From Janthinobacterium sp. J1-1 (GTDB taxonomy: Bacteria > Pseudomonadota > Gammaproteobacteria > Burkholderiales > Burkholderiaceae_D): DNA of 64,000 nt. How positions within the stretch are numbered: the first letter of the stretch is position 1; every line of letters begins with the position of its first letter. A program made the position numbers and the translations under genes. Below, in pieces: positions 17,590 to 28,737 of the stretch. The stretch spans positions 3,472,001-3,536,000 of the forward strand of contig NZ_CP132339.1 in NCBI RefSeq assembly GCF_030944405.1, written 5' to 3'. Under the pieces are notes generated by a model that searched no databases, had not been told where the DNA came from, and saw only the letters and a list, made by a program, of their open reading frames with translations.

Positions 17590-18843
17590 ATGAAACTGAA
17601 ATTCAAGATTACCCAAGTCGCCGCCCTGACCGCACTGGCATTCGCCGGCAATGCATTCGCTGCCGACGTGGAAGTGCTGCACTACTGGACCTCGGGTGGC
17701 GAAGCCAAGTCGGTCGGCCAGCTGCAGCAGATGGTCAAGGAAGCCGGTTTCGGCTGGAAAGATTTTGCAGTCGCAGGCGGTGCCGGCGAAAACGCCACCA
17801 CCGCACTGAAAACCCGCGTCATCTCCGGCAATCCACCGACCGCCGCCCAGATCAAGGGCCCGTCGATCCAGGAATGGGGCGCTGAAGGCGTGCTGGCCAA
17901 TATCGATGAAGCTGCCAAGGCAGGCAAATGGGACGCCGTGCTGCCGAAAGTTGTGGCCGATGGCATGAAATACAAGGGTCACTACGTTGCCGCACCGGTC
18001 AATGTGCACCGCGTCAACTGGATGTGGGTCAACCCGGAAGTGCTGAAAAAAGCCGGCGTGGTCGGTACGCCAACCACCTGGCCAGCGTTCTTCGAAGCGG
18101 CTGACAAGATCAAGAAATCGGGCGGCATCGCGATTGCCCACGGCGGCCAGCCATGGCAGGACGCGACCGTGTTTGAATCGGTCGCACTGGGTGTCGGCGG
18201 CGCCGAGTTCTACAAGAAAGCCATCATCAAGCTGGACCAGAAAGAGCTGACCGGCCCGACCATGCTCAAGGTGTTCGACACCCTGGGCAAGGTCAAGACC
18301 TACATCGACAAGGATGCGGCAGGCCGCGACTGGAACCTGGCAACCGCCATGGTCATCAACAACAAGGCAGGCTTCCAGTTCATGGGTGACTGGGCCAAGG
18401 GCGAATTTACCGCCGCTGGCAAAGTGCCAGGCAAAGACTACCTGTGCGTCGCCGCACCGGGCAGCGAAAAAGCCTACACCTACAACATCGACTCGTTTGC
18501 GATGTTCACGCAAAAGGATGCGAATGCGAAGAAAGGGCAGATCGCCCTGGCCAACGCCATCATGAATCCGAAGTTCCAGTCGATCTTCAACCTGAACAAG
18601 GGTTCCATCCCTGTGCGTTCCGGCGTTTCCAAGGACAAGTTCGACGCTTGCGCCCTGAAATCGATGGACGACATGGATGCCAGCAACAAGGCAGGCACCT
18701 TGCTGCCATCGTTCGCGCACGGCATGGCGCTGCCATCGGCCACGCAAGGCGCCGTGTTTGACGTGGTTGCCAAGTTCATGAACACCAACATGAGCTCGAA
18801 GGACGCTGTTGCCGAACTGGCCAAAGCCGCCAAAGTGAAGTAA
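17590..18843 (+). CDS. gtsA: Sugar ABC transporter substrate-binding protein (GtsA-like)
   Basis: ATG 17590 is chosen because AAAGGA at 17575-17580 is well placed; an in-frame GTG at 17584 is less likely. The 417-residue product has a signal peptide (ALTALAFAGNAFA) and a mature start ADVEVLHYWTSGGEAKSV. It then shows DFAVAGGAGENATTALKTRVISG and PSIQEWG, all characteristic of the glucose/mannose-binding GtsA group of family 1 extracellular binding proteins. It works in the periplasm, delivering sugar to the permeases encoded next. Two cysteines in the C-terminal half may form a disulfide. Confidence 0.9.
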   Translation: MKLKFKITQVAALTALAFAGNAFAADVEVLHYWTSGGEAKSVGQLQQMVKEAGFGWKDFAVAGGAGENATTALKTRVISGNPPTAAQIKGPSIQEWGAEGVLANIDEAAKAGKWDAVLPKVVADGMKYKGHYVAAPVNVHRVNWMWVNPEVLKKAGVVGTPTTWPAFFEAADKIKKSGGIAIAHGGQPWQDATVFESVALGVGGAEFYKKAIIKLDQKELTGPTMLKVFDTLGKVKTYIDKDAAGRDWNLATAMVINNKAGFQFMGDWAKGEFTAAGKVPGKDYLCVAAPGSEKAYTYNIDSFAMFTQKDANAKKGQIALANAIMNPKFQSIFNLNKGSIPVRSGVSKDKFDACALKSMDDMDASNKAGTLLPSFAHGMALPSATQGAVFDVVAKFMNTNMSSKDAVAELAKAAKVK

Positions 18844-18963
18844 TCACCACAGCGTCGGCTCCCCGCCGGCGCTGCTGCATCGCAGATGTTGCAGGTATCG
18901 CAGGCCCCCTCCGGCATCCGCCCGGACGGGCGCCATACGCAGTTCTACTTCTACGGCTGTCCT

Positions 18964-19848
18964 ATGTCCATACGCAAGCAATTTGATCGATGGATACCAC
19001 AACTGGTCCTGGGCCCGACGCTCATCGCCAGCCTGGTATTCGTCTATGGTTTTATTTTCCTGACCGGTTATCTGTCCCTGACCGAATCGCGCATGATGCC
19101 GAACTTCGAGTTCTCCGGCCTGACGCAATACTATAGTTTGTTCGATAACGAACGCTGGTGGACCTCGCTGAAGAATCTCGGTATCTTCGGCGTGCTGTTC
19201 ATCGGCCTGTCGATCACCATCGGCCTGTTCCTGGCGATCCTGCTCGACCAGAAGATCCGTGGCGAAGGCTTTCTTCGCGCAATCTACCTGTACCCGATGG
19301 CGCTGTCGTTCATCGTCACCGGCACCGCCTGGAAATGGATGCTGAACCCCAGCCTGGGCCTGGAAAAGGTCATGCACGACTGGGGCTGGACCTCGTTCAC
19401 CTTCGACTGGCTGGTCAATTCGGACATGTCGATCTATACGGTGGTGATCGCCGGCGTGTGGCAGTCGTCCGGTTTCGTGATGGCGCTGTTCCTGGCCGGC
19501 CTGCGCGGCATCGATGACGAGATCATCAAGGCGGCGCAAGTCGACGGCGCGTCCCTGCCGACCATCTACTGGCGCATCGTGATTCCCGCCATGCGTCCGG
19601 TGTTCTTCAGCGTGATCCTGATCCTGTCGCATATCGCGATCAAGAGTTTCGATCTGGTGATCGCATTGACTTCCGGCGGCCCGGGCAATTCGTCCGACGT
19701 GCCGGCAATCTTCATGTACCAGTTTTCCTTCACCCGCGGCCAGTTGGGCCTGGGCTCGGCATCGGCAATGATGATGCTGGCCACCATCGTGGCCGTGCTG
19801 GTGCCGCTGATGTACCTGGAAACGCGCAGCGCAAAGGCGATGAGATGA
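18964..19848 (+). CDS. gtsB: Sugar ABC transporter permease 1 (GtsB-like)
   Basis: ATG 18964 (MSIRKQFDRWIPQLVLGPTLIASL) is preferred over the open frame beginning at 18886, because the transmembrane segment then begins soon after the start. The 294-residue protein has six predicted membrane helices. It carries the EAA coupling motif, EIIKAAQVDGASLPTIYWRIVIP, that contacts the ATPase. It belongs to the MalF-like permeases of sugar importers. The stop overlaps the gtsC start (ATGA). Confidence 0.9.
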   Translation: MSIRKQFDRWIPQLVLGPTLIASLVFVYGFIFLTGYLSLTESRMMPNFEFSGLTQYYSLFDNERWWTSLKNLGIFGVLFIGLSITIGLFLAILLDQKIRGEGFLRAIYLYPMALSFIVTGTAWKWMLNPSLGLEKVMHDWGWTSFTFDWLVNSDMSIYTVVIAGVWQSSGFVMALFLAGLRGIDDEIIKAAQVDGASLPTIYWRIVIPAMRPVFFSVILILSHIAIKSFDLVIALTSGGPGNSSDVPAIFMYQFSFTRGQLGLGSASAMMMLATIVAVLVPLMYLETRSAKAMR

Positions 19849-20714
19849 CACACACACGCAAGCATCAATTTACCCTGGGGCGGGTGGTCCTGTACCTGTT
19901 GCTGATCCTGTTCGCCCTGTATTACATCATTCCGCTGTACGTGACCCTGTCGACGTCGTTCAAGTCGCTCGACGAGATCCGCAGCGGCAACCTGCTGGCG
20001 CTGCCGCAGGTATGGCAGTTCGAGTCCTGGGGCAAGGCCTGGTCCTCGGCCTGTACCGGCGTGACCTGCAACGGCCTGCAGCCGTTCTTCTGGAACTCGC
20101 TTGAAATGGTGGTGCCGGCCGTCCTGATCTCGACCTTCATCGGCGCCTTCAACGGCTATGTGTTCGCGCACTGGCGCTTCCGTGGTTCGGAACTGCTGTT
20201 CGCCGGCCTGCTGGTGGGTTGCTTCATCCCGTTCCAGGTGGTGATTCTGCCGATGGCGCGCTTGCTGGGCGACTTCGGCCTGGCCAATACCACCACCGGC
20301 TTGGTGTTCGTGCACGTGGTCTACGGCACGGCCTTCACGACCCTGTTCTTCCGTAACTACTACACCAGCGTGCCGGAAGAACTGATCAAGGCGGCCCGCA
20401 TCGACGGCGCCGGCTTCTTCCTGATCTTCCGCAAGATCGTGCTGCCGATTTCCGGCCCGATTTTTGTCGTGTGCATCATCTGGCAATTCACGCAGATCTG
20501 GAACGACTTCCTGTTCGGCATCGTGTTCGCCAGCGGGGATTCGCAGCCGATCACGGTGGGCTTGAACAACCTGGTCAATACATCGACCGGCGTGAAGGAA
20601 TACAACGTCAACATGGCGGCGGCGGTGATCGCAGCGCTGCCGACACTGCTGGTCTACCTGGTCGCAGGCCGTTATTTTGTGCGCGGCCTGACCGCAGGCG
20701 CAGTCAAAGGTTAA
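19845..20714 (+). CDS. gtsC: Sugar ABC transporter permease 2 (GtsC-like)
   Basis: This 289-residue inner-membrane protein is of the MalG type. It has a first membrane helix [20 protein letters not shown], four further helices, and the EAA loop [24 protein letters not shown]. The C-terminal segment ends [15 protein letters not shown], as in the family. It pairs with GtsB to form the translocation pore. It overlaps gtsB by 4 bases and is followed by the ATPase gene after 8 bases. Confidence 0.9.
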   Translation: MTHTRKHQFTLGRVVLYLLLILFALYYIIPLYVTLSTSFKSLDEIRSGNLLALPQVWQFESWGKAWSSACTGVTCNGLQPFFWNSLEMVVPAVLISTFIGAFNGYVFAHWRFRGSELLFAGLLVGCFIPFQVVILPMARLLGDFGLANTTTGLVFVHVVYGTAFTTLFFRNYYTSVPEELIKAARIDGAGFFLIFRKIVLPISGPIFVVCIIWQFTQIWNDFLFGIVFASGDSQPITVGLNNLVNTSTGVKEYNVNMAAAVIAALPTLLVYLVAGRYFVRGLTAGAVKG

Positions 20715-20722
20715 GGAAAAAC

Positions 20723-21832
<1,110 letters not shown>

Positions 21833-21859
21833 CTGATCGCGATTGAGCGCCACACGCTT

Positions 21860-21887
21860 GGCCCGGCAGCCGCAAGGTTGCCGGGCC
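21860..21887 (+). terminator. Terminator hairpin of the gts operon
   Basis: GGCCCGGCA pairs with TGCCGGGCC around a 10-base loop and is followed by CATTGTCGTTTG. A near copy occurs at 54930-54957. Confidence 0.75.
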
Positions 21888-22048
21888 ATTGTCGTTTGCA
21901 TGGCCAGCATTCCAGCTCGCACTTGTGCCGTGAAAACACTTGTGGCCACCCGGACAATGCGATACTTTCTCCTGCCAGCAGTGTGCCGAGTGGCCAAATT
22001 TGTTGTTAGCATGGAGTACGGTGGCGCCGTGTTGAAAGGATGGAGGCC

Positions 22049-24598
22049 ATGGACAAGCCGCAGGGCACCGAGGGGCTGACAGCAGCGCAGGCCGCTGAAC
22101 GACTGCAAAAAGACGGGCCGAATGCGCTGCCTGCGGCACGTCCTTTGGGTGCGGCCGGCCTGTTGATCGAGGTTGTCGTGGAACCCATGTTCCTGCTGCT
22201 GGTTGGCTGTGGCGTCATTTATCTGCTGCTCGGCGATCGCAATGAGGCGCTGATGCTGCTGGCCTTCGTTGGCATTGTCATCGGCATGACGTTTTTCCAG
22301 CGCAGACGTACCGAAAGCTCGCTGCGTGCGCTAAGCGACCTGTCCAGTCCGCGTGCGCTGGTGATTCGGGATGGAAATCAGGAACGCATCGCTGGCCGGG
22401 AACTGGTGGTGGGCGACCTGGTCTTGCTTGCCGAAGGCGACCGCGTGCCCGCCGACATGGAGCTGCTCAGTGCATCGAATTTGACGGCCGATGAGTCGTT
22501 GCTGACGGGAGAATCAGTACCGGTGGTCAAGTATGGTTGCTCCGAGGACGGCGTCGGTCCGGCCAGCCTTGTCTATTCCGGCACGCTGATCACTCAAGGC
22601 ACGGCCAGCGGCCTGGTGGTCGCCACCGGCCCGCGTAGCGCACTCGGTCGCATCGGTGCCTCACTGGTCACACTGGGCAGCGAACTGACGCCAATCCAGT
22701 TGCAAACGCGCCGGGTCGTCAAGCAGGTCACCATCGGCGGCCTGGCTCTCGCCGCCGGCCTGGCGCTGGCCTATTGGTGGCTGCGCGGAGAGGGCCTGCA
22801 AGGGCTGCTGGCCGGACTGACGCTGGCCATGGCGGTCCTGCCGGAAGAGCTTCCAGTGATCCTGACGCTTTTCCTGGGCCTGGGCGCCTGGCGCTTGGCG
22901 CGCGAAAATATTCTGGCGCGCAGTATTCCCGCGATTGAATTGCTCGGCGCGACGACCGTACTTTGTGTCGACAAGACGGGAACACTGACCGCCAACAGCA
23001 TGGTGGTGGCCCGCATCTGGTCGCAGGAAACCTCTTACGATTGCCGATATCCTGGCGCCGCCGCTTTGCCGGAGTTGCTGCACGGCGTGCTCGAATATGC
23101 CGTGCTGGCCAGTCACCGGCGGGCGTTTGACCCGATGGAGTCGGCCATTGTCCGGACCGGCGCAAGTTTGCTGGCCAATACCGAACACCTGCATGCCGAC
23201 TGGCAGCTGGTCGACGATTATCCTCTGTCGCGGCAAATGCTGGCCATGTCGCGGGTGTGGCAATCGCCGGACCGCTCCGGGTTCCTGGTGGCGGCGAAGG
23301 GGGCGCCCGAGGCCATCATCGACCTGTGCCATCTTCCACCGGCGCGCGCGGCCGCTATTGCCACCGAAGTACAAGCCATGGCAGACAGCGGTTTGCGCGT
23401 GATCGGTATTGCCCGTGCCATCTTTGCCGCGCCACATCTGCCTGACAATCAGCATGGTTTTGATTTTGAATTTCTCGGCCTGCTGGGCATGCACGATCCG
23501 GTACGGCCGGAAGTCCCCGATGCAGTGGCGCAATGTCACGCTGCGGGGATGCGCGTGGTGATGATCACGGGCGACCATCCCGCCACCGCATCGGCGATCG
23601 CGCGGCAGGCTGGTATCGCGGGCATGGCGGACAAGCGCTTGTCGGGCAATGATCTGGCCATGCTCGATGACACGGCGCTACAGGAACGCCTGGCGGACAC
23701 CGATGTTTTTTGCCGTATCGCACCGGAGCAGAAATTGCGTCTGGTGCTGGCGTTTCGCCGGCGCGGTGATATCGTCGCCATGACCGGTGACGGCGTCAAT
23801 GACGCGCCTGCGTTGAAGGCCGCCCATATCGGCGTGGCGATGGGCGCGCGCGGCACCGATGTCGCGCGCGAAGCGGCCGCGCTGGTACTGCTCAAGGATG
23901 ACTTTTCCTCGTTGCTGCTGGCGGTCCGTCATGGCCGCTGCCTGTTTGCCAATCTGCGCAAGGCGATCGTCTTTATCGTCGCGGTCCATGTTCCCATCGT
24001 TGGCCTGTCGATCCTGCCGGTGCTGCTGGGCTGGCCCATGCTGTTGATGCCGGTGCATATACTCTTCCTGCAGATGGTGATCGACCCTGCCTGCTCGATC
24101 GTATTCGAGGCCGAGCCGATAGAAGCCGGTGCCATGCTGAGCAAGCCTAGAAGGCCGGACATGCATTTGTTCGACCGCGACCTTCTGGTACGCGGTTTGC
24201 TGCAGGGAATAGGACTGCTGCTCATGCTGCTCGGCGTCTTTGCGTATGTTCGCTGGTCGCTTCAGTCCGACGACGTCGCGCGCACGACGACGTTCCTGGC
24301 CCTGGTGCTGTCGAACCTGGGGTTGATCCATGTCAATCGTCAATGGACCCAGCCGTCCTGGCGCAGCGGGGTACGCTCGAACCAGGCGTTCATATGGATC
24401 AGCATGGCGACCTTGCTGTTGCTGTTGCTGGCACTGGGTGTGCCGGCGCTGCGTGACCTGTTTGGCTTCGCGCTTCCGGGCATGGCCCAACTGGTGATGT
24501 GCTGCCTGGTCGCCATGCTCGCTACCCTCTGGTTCGAGTGCGTCAAGTGGGCGCTCGCCAGAGAGCGCAGGCGCAGTACTGTTGCTGTGCCTGATTGA
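22049..24598 (+). CDS. P-type cation-transporting ATPase
   Basis: ATG 22049 is chosen over ATG 22040 because AAAGGA (22035-22040) is then 8 bases upstream. The 849-residue protein has the P-type order: N-terminal cation-ATPase domain (LTAAQAAERLQKDGPNALP), actuator LTGESVPV, phosphorylation motif DKTGTLT (Asp at about 308), nucleotide-binding KGAPE, hinge TGDGVNDAPALKAAHIGVAMG and six C-terminal membrane helices. The PEELP motif in helix 4 suits Ca2+/Mn2+ or monovalent transporters of the PacL-like group rather than heavy-metal CPx ATPases. It opens the stress island and precedes the MgtA-like gene by 82 bases. Confidence 0.9.
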   Translation: MDKPQGTEGLTAAQAAERLQKDGPNALPAARPLGAAGLLIEVVVEPMFLLLVGCGVIYLLLGDRNEALMLLAFVGIVIGMTFFQRRRTESSLRALSDLSSPRALVIRDGNQERIAGRELVVGDLVLLAEGDRVPADMELLSASNLTADESLLTGESVPVVKYGCSEDGVGPASLVYSGTLITQGTASGLVVATGPRSALGRIGASLVTLGSELTPIQLQTRRVVKQVTIGGLALAAGLALAYWWLRGEGLQGLLAGLTLAMAVLPEELPVILTLFLGLGAWRLARENILARSIPAIELLGATTVLCVDKTGTLTANSMVVARIWSQETSYDCRYPGAAALPELLHGVLEYAVLASHRRAFDPMESAIVRTGASLLANTEHLHADWQLVDDYPLSRQMLAMSRVWQSPDRSGFLVAAKGAPEAIIDLCHLPPARAAAIATEVQAMADSGLRVIGIARAIFAAPHLPDNQHGFDFEFLGLLGMHDPVRPEVPDAVAQCHAAGMRVVMITGDHPATASAIARQAGIAGMADKRLSGNDLAMLDDTALQERLADTDVFCRIAPEQKLRLVLAFRRRGDIVAMTGDGVNDAPALKAAHIGVAMGARGTDVAREAAALVLLKDDFSSLLLAVRHGRCLFANLRKAIVFIVAVHVPIVGLSILPVLLGWPMLLMPVHILFLQMVIDPACSIVFEAEPIEAGAMLSKPRRPDMHLFDRDLLVRGLLQGIGLLLMLLGVFAYVRWSLQSDDVARTTTFLALVLSNLGLIHVNRQWTQPSWRSGVRSNQAFIWISMATLLLLLLALGVPALRDLFGFALPGMAQLVMCCLVAMLATLWFECVKWALARERRRSTVAVPD

Positions 24599-24680
24599 GA
24601 TCGGTTCACGCGGCAGCCGGGCGGATGCCGGGCGCATTTCCCCTGCCGGTGATTGCCGCAAGCTTGAAGAAGGAATCCCG

Positions 24681-27302
24681 ATGCGAAAGACTGTTACCCA
24701 TATGAAATGGCACCAGTCTCAGACTGAAACGACCGTACTGTACGCGCTGAGCAAGCTGAGTGCGCAAGCCAGTTGCGTTGCGATGGGCTCTACCATCGCA
24801 GGACTGGAGTGGCGCACCGCGCAGGAGCGGCTGCGGCGCTACGGGCCCAATCTGGTGAGCCGTGATGTGCCACCGGGCATGGCAAGGCAGTTGTGGCGCC
24901 GCTTGCGCCAGCCCTTGAACGCCTTGTTAATCGCGCTCGCCGCCGCAGCCTGGGCCTTGGGCGATCGCCCGGCCGCGGCATTGATCTTGTTGATCACCAT
25001 GCTGGCCACCGGCCTGTCTTTTTTGCAGGAGTATCGTGCCACCGCGGCGGCGACCCGCTTGCGTTCGATGGTCACGAATTGCGCCCGTGTACGGCGTCGT
25101 GGCCGGGTGGATGCCGATGCCGATGGCTACGGCGAGCTGCCGATCGAGGCCTTGGTGCCAGGCGACATCATCGCCTTGGCGGCGGGTGACATGATCCCCG
25201 CCGATGTGCGCCTGCTGGAGACGAAGGATTTTTTTGTCAATCAGGCGGCCTTGACGGGGGAAGCACTGCCCACGGAAAAATTTTCGGCGCCATTTGACGC
25301 GGGAGCCGAGTCGCCTTTTGATCTGCCCAATATGTGTTTCATGGGCGAAAACGTGCAAAGTGGCTATGCTACCGGCGTCATCATTCGAACCGGCTCGGGT
25401 ACCTTGTTCGGCGAATTGGCTGATCAGGTCGCGCACGGCCGTCCGGCCACCGCTTTTGACCTGGGTGTCAGGCAATTTACCTTGATGATGATACGCTGCA
25501 TCGCGGTCATGGTACCGGTGGTGTTGCTGATCAATGGCTTGACCAAGCACGACTGGCTGGAGGCCATGATGTTCGCGCTGGCCATCGGGGTCGGATTGAC
25601 CCCTGAAATGCTACCGATGATCATCACGGTCAATCTGGCAAAGGGTGCGCTGGTGATGGCCCGCGCCAAGGTGATCGTGAAGCGGCTCGATGCGATTCAG
25701 AATCTGGGCGCGATGGACATTCTCTGTACCGACAAAACGGGTACGCTCACGCAGGACCGGATCATTCTCAAGCGTCACCTGGACTTGAACGGCAATGAGT
25801 CCGAGCGCGTGCTGCGTTATGCCTGGATCAATAGCCATTTCCAGTCTGGCTTGAAAAATTTGCTCGATGTGGCTGTATTGAAACACGCCGAGTTGCATGG
25901 CCTGCTGGGCGTGGATGCGGGGTACGCAAAGGTGGATGAAATTCCGTTTGATTTTTCGCGTCGGCGCTTGTCGGTGGTGGTAGCGACACCGGAAGGCCGC
26001 CATCTCTTGGTATGCAAGGGTGCCGTCGAGGAAATCATGGCCGTCTGCAGCCACTATGAAGCCGATGGCCGATGCGCCATCCTCGACGCGACGCATATTG
26101 CCGCCGTCAATGCCCAGGCCCATGCTTTGAACGATGATGGCTTCCGGGTCGTGGCCATCGGGTATAAAGATGTGCTGGCGGACCAAGCCGGCGGCCATCG
26201 CGCTGATGAAACGGAACTGACACTGGCCGGCTATATCGCTTTCCTGGATCCGCCCAAGGAAAGTGCGGCTGCCGCACTCGACGCGCTGGCAGGGCAGGGC
26301 GTCGCGGTAAAGATCCTCACAGGCGACAACCCTGTCATTACCCGCAAGGTCTGCCGTGAAGTTGGCTTCGACGCCGGCGTGATCGTGCCCGGCACCAGCC
26401 TGGACAGCATGCAGGACGCGGAACTGGCCGTTCTGGCGGAGCGCACACGCGTGTTTGCCAAGCTGACACCGTCGCAAAAGGAGCGCGTGGTGCGCTTGCT
26501 GCGCGGCCACAAGCATGTGGTTGGCTTTCTCGGCGACGGTATCAACGACAGTCCGGCCTTGCGGGCTGCCGATGTGGGCCTGTCGGTGGATGGCGCGGTC
26601 GATATCGCGAAGGAGGCGGCCGATATCATTTTGCTGGAAAAAAACTTGATGGTGTTGCAAGAAGGGGTACTTGAAGGGCACAGGGTGTTTGCCAACATGA
26701 CGAAGTACCTGCGGATGGGCGCCAGTTCGAACATCGGCAATATGTTCAGCGTGCTGGGGGCAAGCCTGTTCCTGCCGTTTCTGCCATTGACGCCGATCCA
26801 GGTACTGGCGAATAATCTGCTGTATGACTGCTCGCAAATGGCGATTCCGAGCGACAGCGTGGATGCGGCCGAGATTGCCATGCCGTGCCTTTGGGATATG
26901 GACCGCATGTTCAAGTTCATGCTGTTGTTGGGGGCGGTCAGTTCCTTGTTCGATTATCTCACCTTCGCCATGTTGCTGTGGTTCTTCGATGCGTGGCGCG
27001 ATCCTGCACTGTTCCAGACCGGCTGGTTCATCGAGTCGCTGCTGAGCCAGACCCTGATCATCCATATTCTCCGCACGGCCAGGATACCGTTTTTTCAGAG
27101 CCGGGCCAGCGTCGTGCTGTCGGTGACCAGTGCCGCTATTTGCGCGCTCGGCATCTGGTTGCCGCACTCGGCCTTTGCCGCCGCACTCGGTTTGCGGCCC
27201 TTGCCCCCCTGTTACTGGATATTGCTGCTTCCGCTGTTGTGCGCCTATGCGGTATCGGCTTTTATCGCGAAAAGATATGGTGCGCGGCTCTGGACTGGGT
27301 GA
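24681..27302 (+). CDS. mgtA: MgtA-type Mg2+-importing P-type ATPase
   Basis: ATG 24681 follows AAGGAATCCCG and is preferred over upstream frame-open codons. The 873-residue product has the MgtA/MgtB pattern: LTGEALPTEKF in the actuator domain, CTDKTGTLTQD (Asp at about 351), KGAVEEIM, TGDNPVIT, the hinge FLGDGINDSPALRAADVGLSVDG, and the NNLLYDCSQMAIP helix characteristic of Mg2+ ATPases. It would import Mg2+ across the inner membrane. No long mgtA-type leader is present in the 82-base gap upstream, so the usual Mg2+-sensing 5' UTR is absent. Expression with the preceding ATPase gene is likely. Confidence 0.88.
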   Translation: MRKTVTHMKWHQSQTETTVLYALSKLSAQASCVAMGSTIAGLEWRTAQERLRRYGPNLVSRDVPPGMARQLWRRLRQPLNALLIALAAAAWALGDRPAAALILLITMLATGLSFLQEYRATAAATRLRSMVTNCARVRRRGRVDADADGYGELPIEALVPGDIIALAAGDMIPADVRLLETKDFFVNQAALTGEALPTEKFSAPFDAGAESPFDLPNMCFMGENVQSGYATGVIIRTGSGTLFGELADQVAHGRPATAFDLGVRQFTLMMIRCIAVMVPVVLLINGLTKHDWLEAMMFALAIGVGLTPEMLPMIITVNLAKGALVMARAKVIVKRLDAIQNLGAMDILCTDKTGTLTQDRIILKRHLDLNGNESERVLRYAWINSHFQSGLKNLLDVAVLKHAELHGLLGVDAGYAKVDEIPFDFSRRRLSVVVATPEGRHLLVCKGAVEEIMAVCSHYEADGRCAILDATHIAAVNAQAHALNDDGFRVVAIGYKDVLADQAGGHRADETELTLAGYIAFLDPPKESAAAALDALAGQGVAVKILTGDNPVITRKVCREVGFDAGVIVPGTSLDSMQDAELAVLAERTRVFAKLTPSQKERVVRLLRGHKHVVGFLGDGINDSPALRAADVGLSVDGAVDIAKEAADIILLEKNLMVLQEGVLEGHRVFANMTKYLRMGASSNIGNMFSVLGASLFLPFLPLTPIQVLANNLLYDCSQMAIPSDSVDAAEIAMPCLWDMDRMFKFMLLLGAVSSLFDYLTFAMLLWFFDAWRDPALFQTGWFIESLLSQTLIIHILRTARIPFFQSRASVVLSVTSAAICALGIWLPHSAFAAALGLRPLPPCYWILLLPLLCAYAVSAFIAKRYGARLWTG

Positions 27303-27350
27303 ATTCTTCTCTGCCAGCCAGTAAATTTGATGCCGCGCCGCTCTGGACGT

Positions 27351-27364
27351 TTGATCCGCATCAA
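27351..27364. promoter_or_regulatory. Perfect FNR/Anr box upstream of the BON gene
   Basis: TTGATCCGCATCAA matches the TTGAT-N4-ATCAA consensus at all ten positions. A possible -10, TATGCT (27386-27391), puts the start near 27398, so the box centre lies at about -41, the class II activation position. The leader to ATG 27451 is about 50 bases. Confidence 0.8.
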
Positions 27365-27450
27365 GCGTGCGGCGCCGCTGTTTTCTATGCTGGTGAAGCA
27401 GGAAGGACCTTGCTATCTGATGGGGGCATGCACTGAAAACGGAGGTGGAC

Positions 27451-28113
27451 ATGTTGAGCGATGATGAAGTAAAAAAGCAGGTCGAACGTGAGCTGGAGTG
27501 GGTGACGAATGTCGCGGCATCGGATATCGGCGTGTCGGTCAAGAACAGCGTCGTCACCTTGTCCGGATTTACGCATAGTTTCGGCGACAAGGTGCAAGCC
27601 GAACGTTGTGCGAAAGGCGTCGCCGGTGTCGCCGGCGTGGCCAACGATATCGAGGTACGGCTGGCGGGGGAAGCGCGGCCCGATCCCGAAATTGCGCGCG
27701 ATGCCGTGGCCGTACTCAAGGCGCAACTGCCTGGTTCATCCGACATGATCAAGGTAGTGGTACAGGATGGCGTGCTGCGGCTGGAAGGGCGGGTTGCCTG
27801 GAATTATCAACGTCAGCGTGCCGAGGAGGCGGTACATCACCTGCGCGGCGTGCGCAGTGTGCTCAACCAGCTCGCGCTCAAACCCACCGCCTCGGCCGGC
27901 GAAGTGCGGCAGAAAATCCTGTCTGCATTCCAGCGCAGCGCCGCCCTCGATGCCGCGCGCCTGGTGGTCGAGGCGAGTGGCGCGCGCGTGGTGCTGAGCG
28001 GCAGCGTGCGCTCGTTCATGGAGCGCGAGGACGCGGAAAAAGCCGCCTGGCACGCTCCTGGCGTGACCGAGGTGGAAAACCACATCAAGATTGATCCGAC
28101 GCTGGCGTGCTAG
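27451..28113 (+). CDS. Triple BON-domain protein
   Basis: ATG 27451 follows GGAGG; the in-frame GTG at 27445 is less likely. The 220-residue product consists of three BON domains at about residues 5-70, 78-145 and 150-218, each with the G-x-V-x-L-x-G pattern (SVVTLSGFTHS, GVLRLEGRVAW, ARVVLSGSVRS). BON domains bind phospholipid or other hydrophobic surfaces and are common in envelope-stress proteins (OsmY-like). No signal peptide is visible, so it may be cytoplasmic or at the membrane face. A very similar protein is encoded at 41267-41911. The perfect FNR box upstream suggests induction at low oxygen. Confidence 0.88.
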   Translation: MLSDDEVKKQVERELEWVTNVAASDIGVSVKNSVVTLSGFTHSFGDKVQAERCAKGVAGVAGVANDIEVRLAGEARPDPEIARDAVAVLKAQLPGSSDMIKVVVQDGVLRLEGRVAWNYQRQRAEEAVHHLRGVRSVLNQLALKPTASAGEVRQKILSAFQRSAALDAARLVVEASGARVVLSGSVRSFMEREDAEKAAWHAPGVTEVENHIKIDPTLAC

Positions 28114-28198
28114 CCCCCACGCGATAGCGGGACTGGCCCGGCACGATGTTTTTTGGGATATGCCGCCCAGGCCGATACCGCGTTAACAGGAGATGATG

Positions 28199-28630
28199 AT
28201 GAACAGAACGACGCAGCAGATCGTGCACGGCTCAAGATTGTGGCACTTGTTTTCCATGGCCCGTATGGAGGAGTACCTTCAGCGCTGGCGTCTCAAGCAT
28301 TCATTTTTTTCAATGAAGAAACGCCAGCACTTCCGGCTCGATGTTGTGGAAACGGAGGATGCTTATCTGGTCGAGGCAGAGATGCCCGGTTATGGCAAGG
28401 ATGCGCTGAAGGTGGAAATCGACGGGAATGAAGTGCTGATTTATGCGCAGGCGAAGGAAGCCACCGGCGCCAACGACGGGGAAGCGCGGTTGACGCCACA
28501 GTACCGCTATTTCACCTTGCAGCAAGCCATCGACGATCACAACGCAACGGCGCGCTACCGGCACGGTATCCTGGAGCTGCGCCTGCCGAAAAAGCGTGGA
28601 AGCCGTACGGTCCAATTGGCCATCAACTGA
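28199..28630 (+). CDS. Hsp20/alpha-crystallin family small heat-shock protein
   Basis: Three ATG codons occur in a row (28193, 28196, 28199). The last is best spaced from AGGAG (28188-28192). The product of about 143 residues has a short divergent N-terminus and an alpha-crystallin domain: FRLDVVETEDAYLVEAEMPGYGKDALKVEIDGNEVLIYA through YRHGILELRLPKK. The C-terminus lacks an obvious I-x-I motif. Such proteins hold unfolded clients as oligomers. It follows the BON gene by 85 bases and may share its FNR-dependent transcript. Confidence 0.88.
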   Translation: MNRTTQQIVHGSRLWHLFSMARMEEYLQRWRLKHSFFSMKKRQHFRLDVVETEDAYLVEAEMPGYGKDALKVEIDGNEVLIYAQAKEATGANDGEARLTPQYRYFTLQQAIDDHNATARYRHGILELRLPKKRGSRTVQLAIN

Positions 28631-28737
28631 CGTTGGCCGATATGCGCTGCCCGACGTCAGCGCATCGCCTTCGGGCAGGCTGGCCATGCCCAGGCGCGAC
28701 AAGGGCGGTGCGTGGCGGGCGCACGGCCGACATGTCA

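Noticed and set aside
25611..27752. A 713-codon open frame on the minus strand
   Set aside because: It is antisense to the MgtA-like and BON genes and without recognisable protein features.
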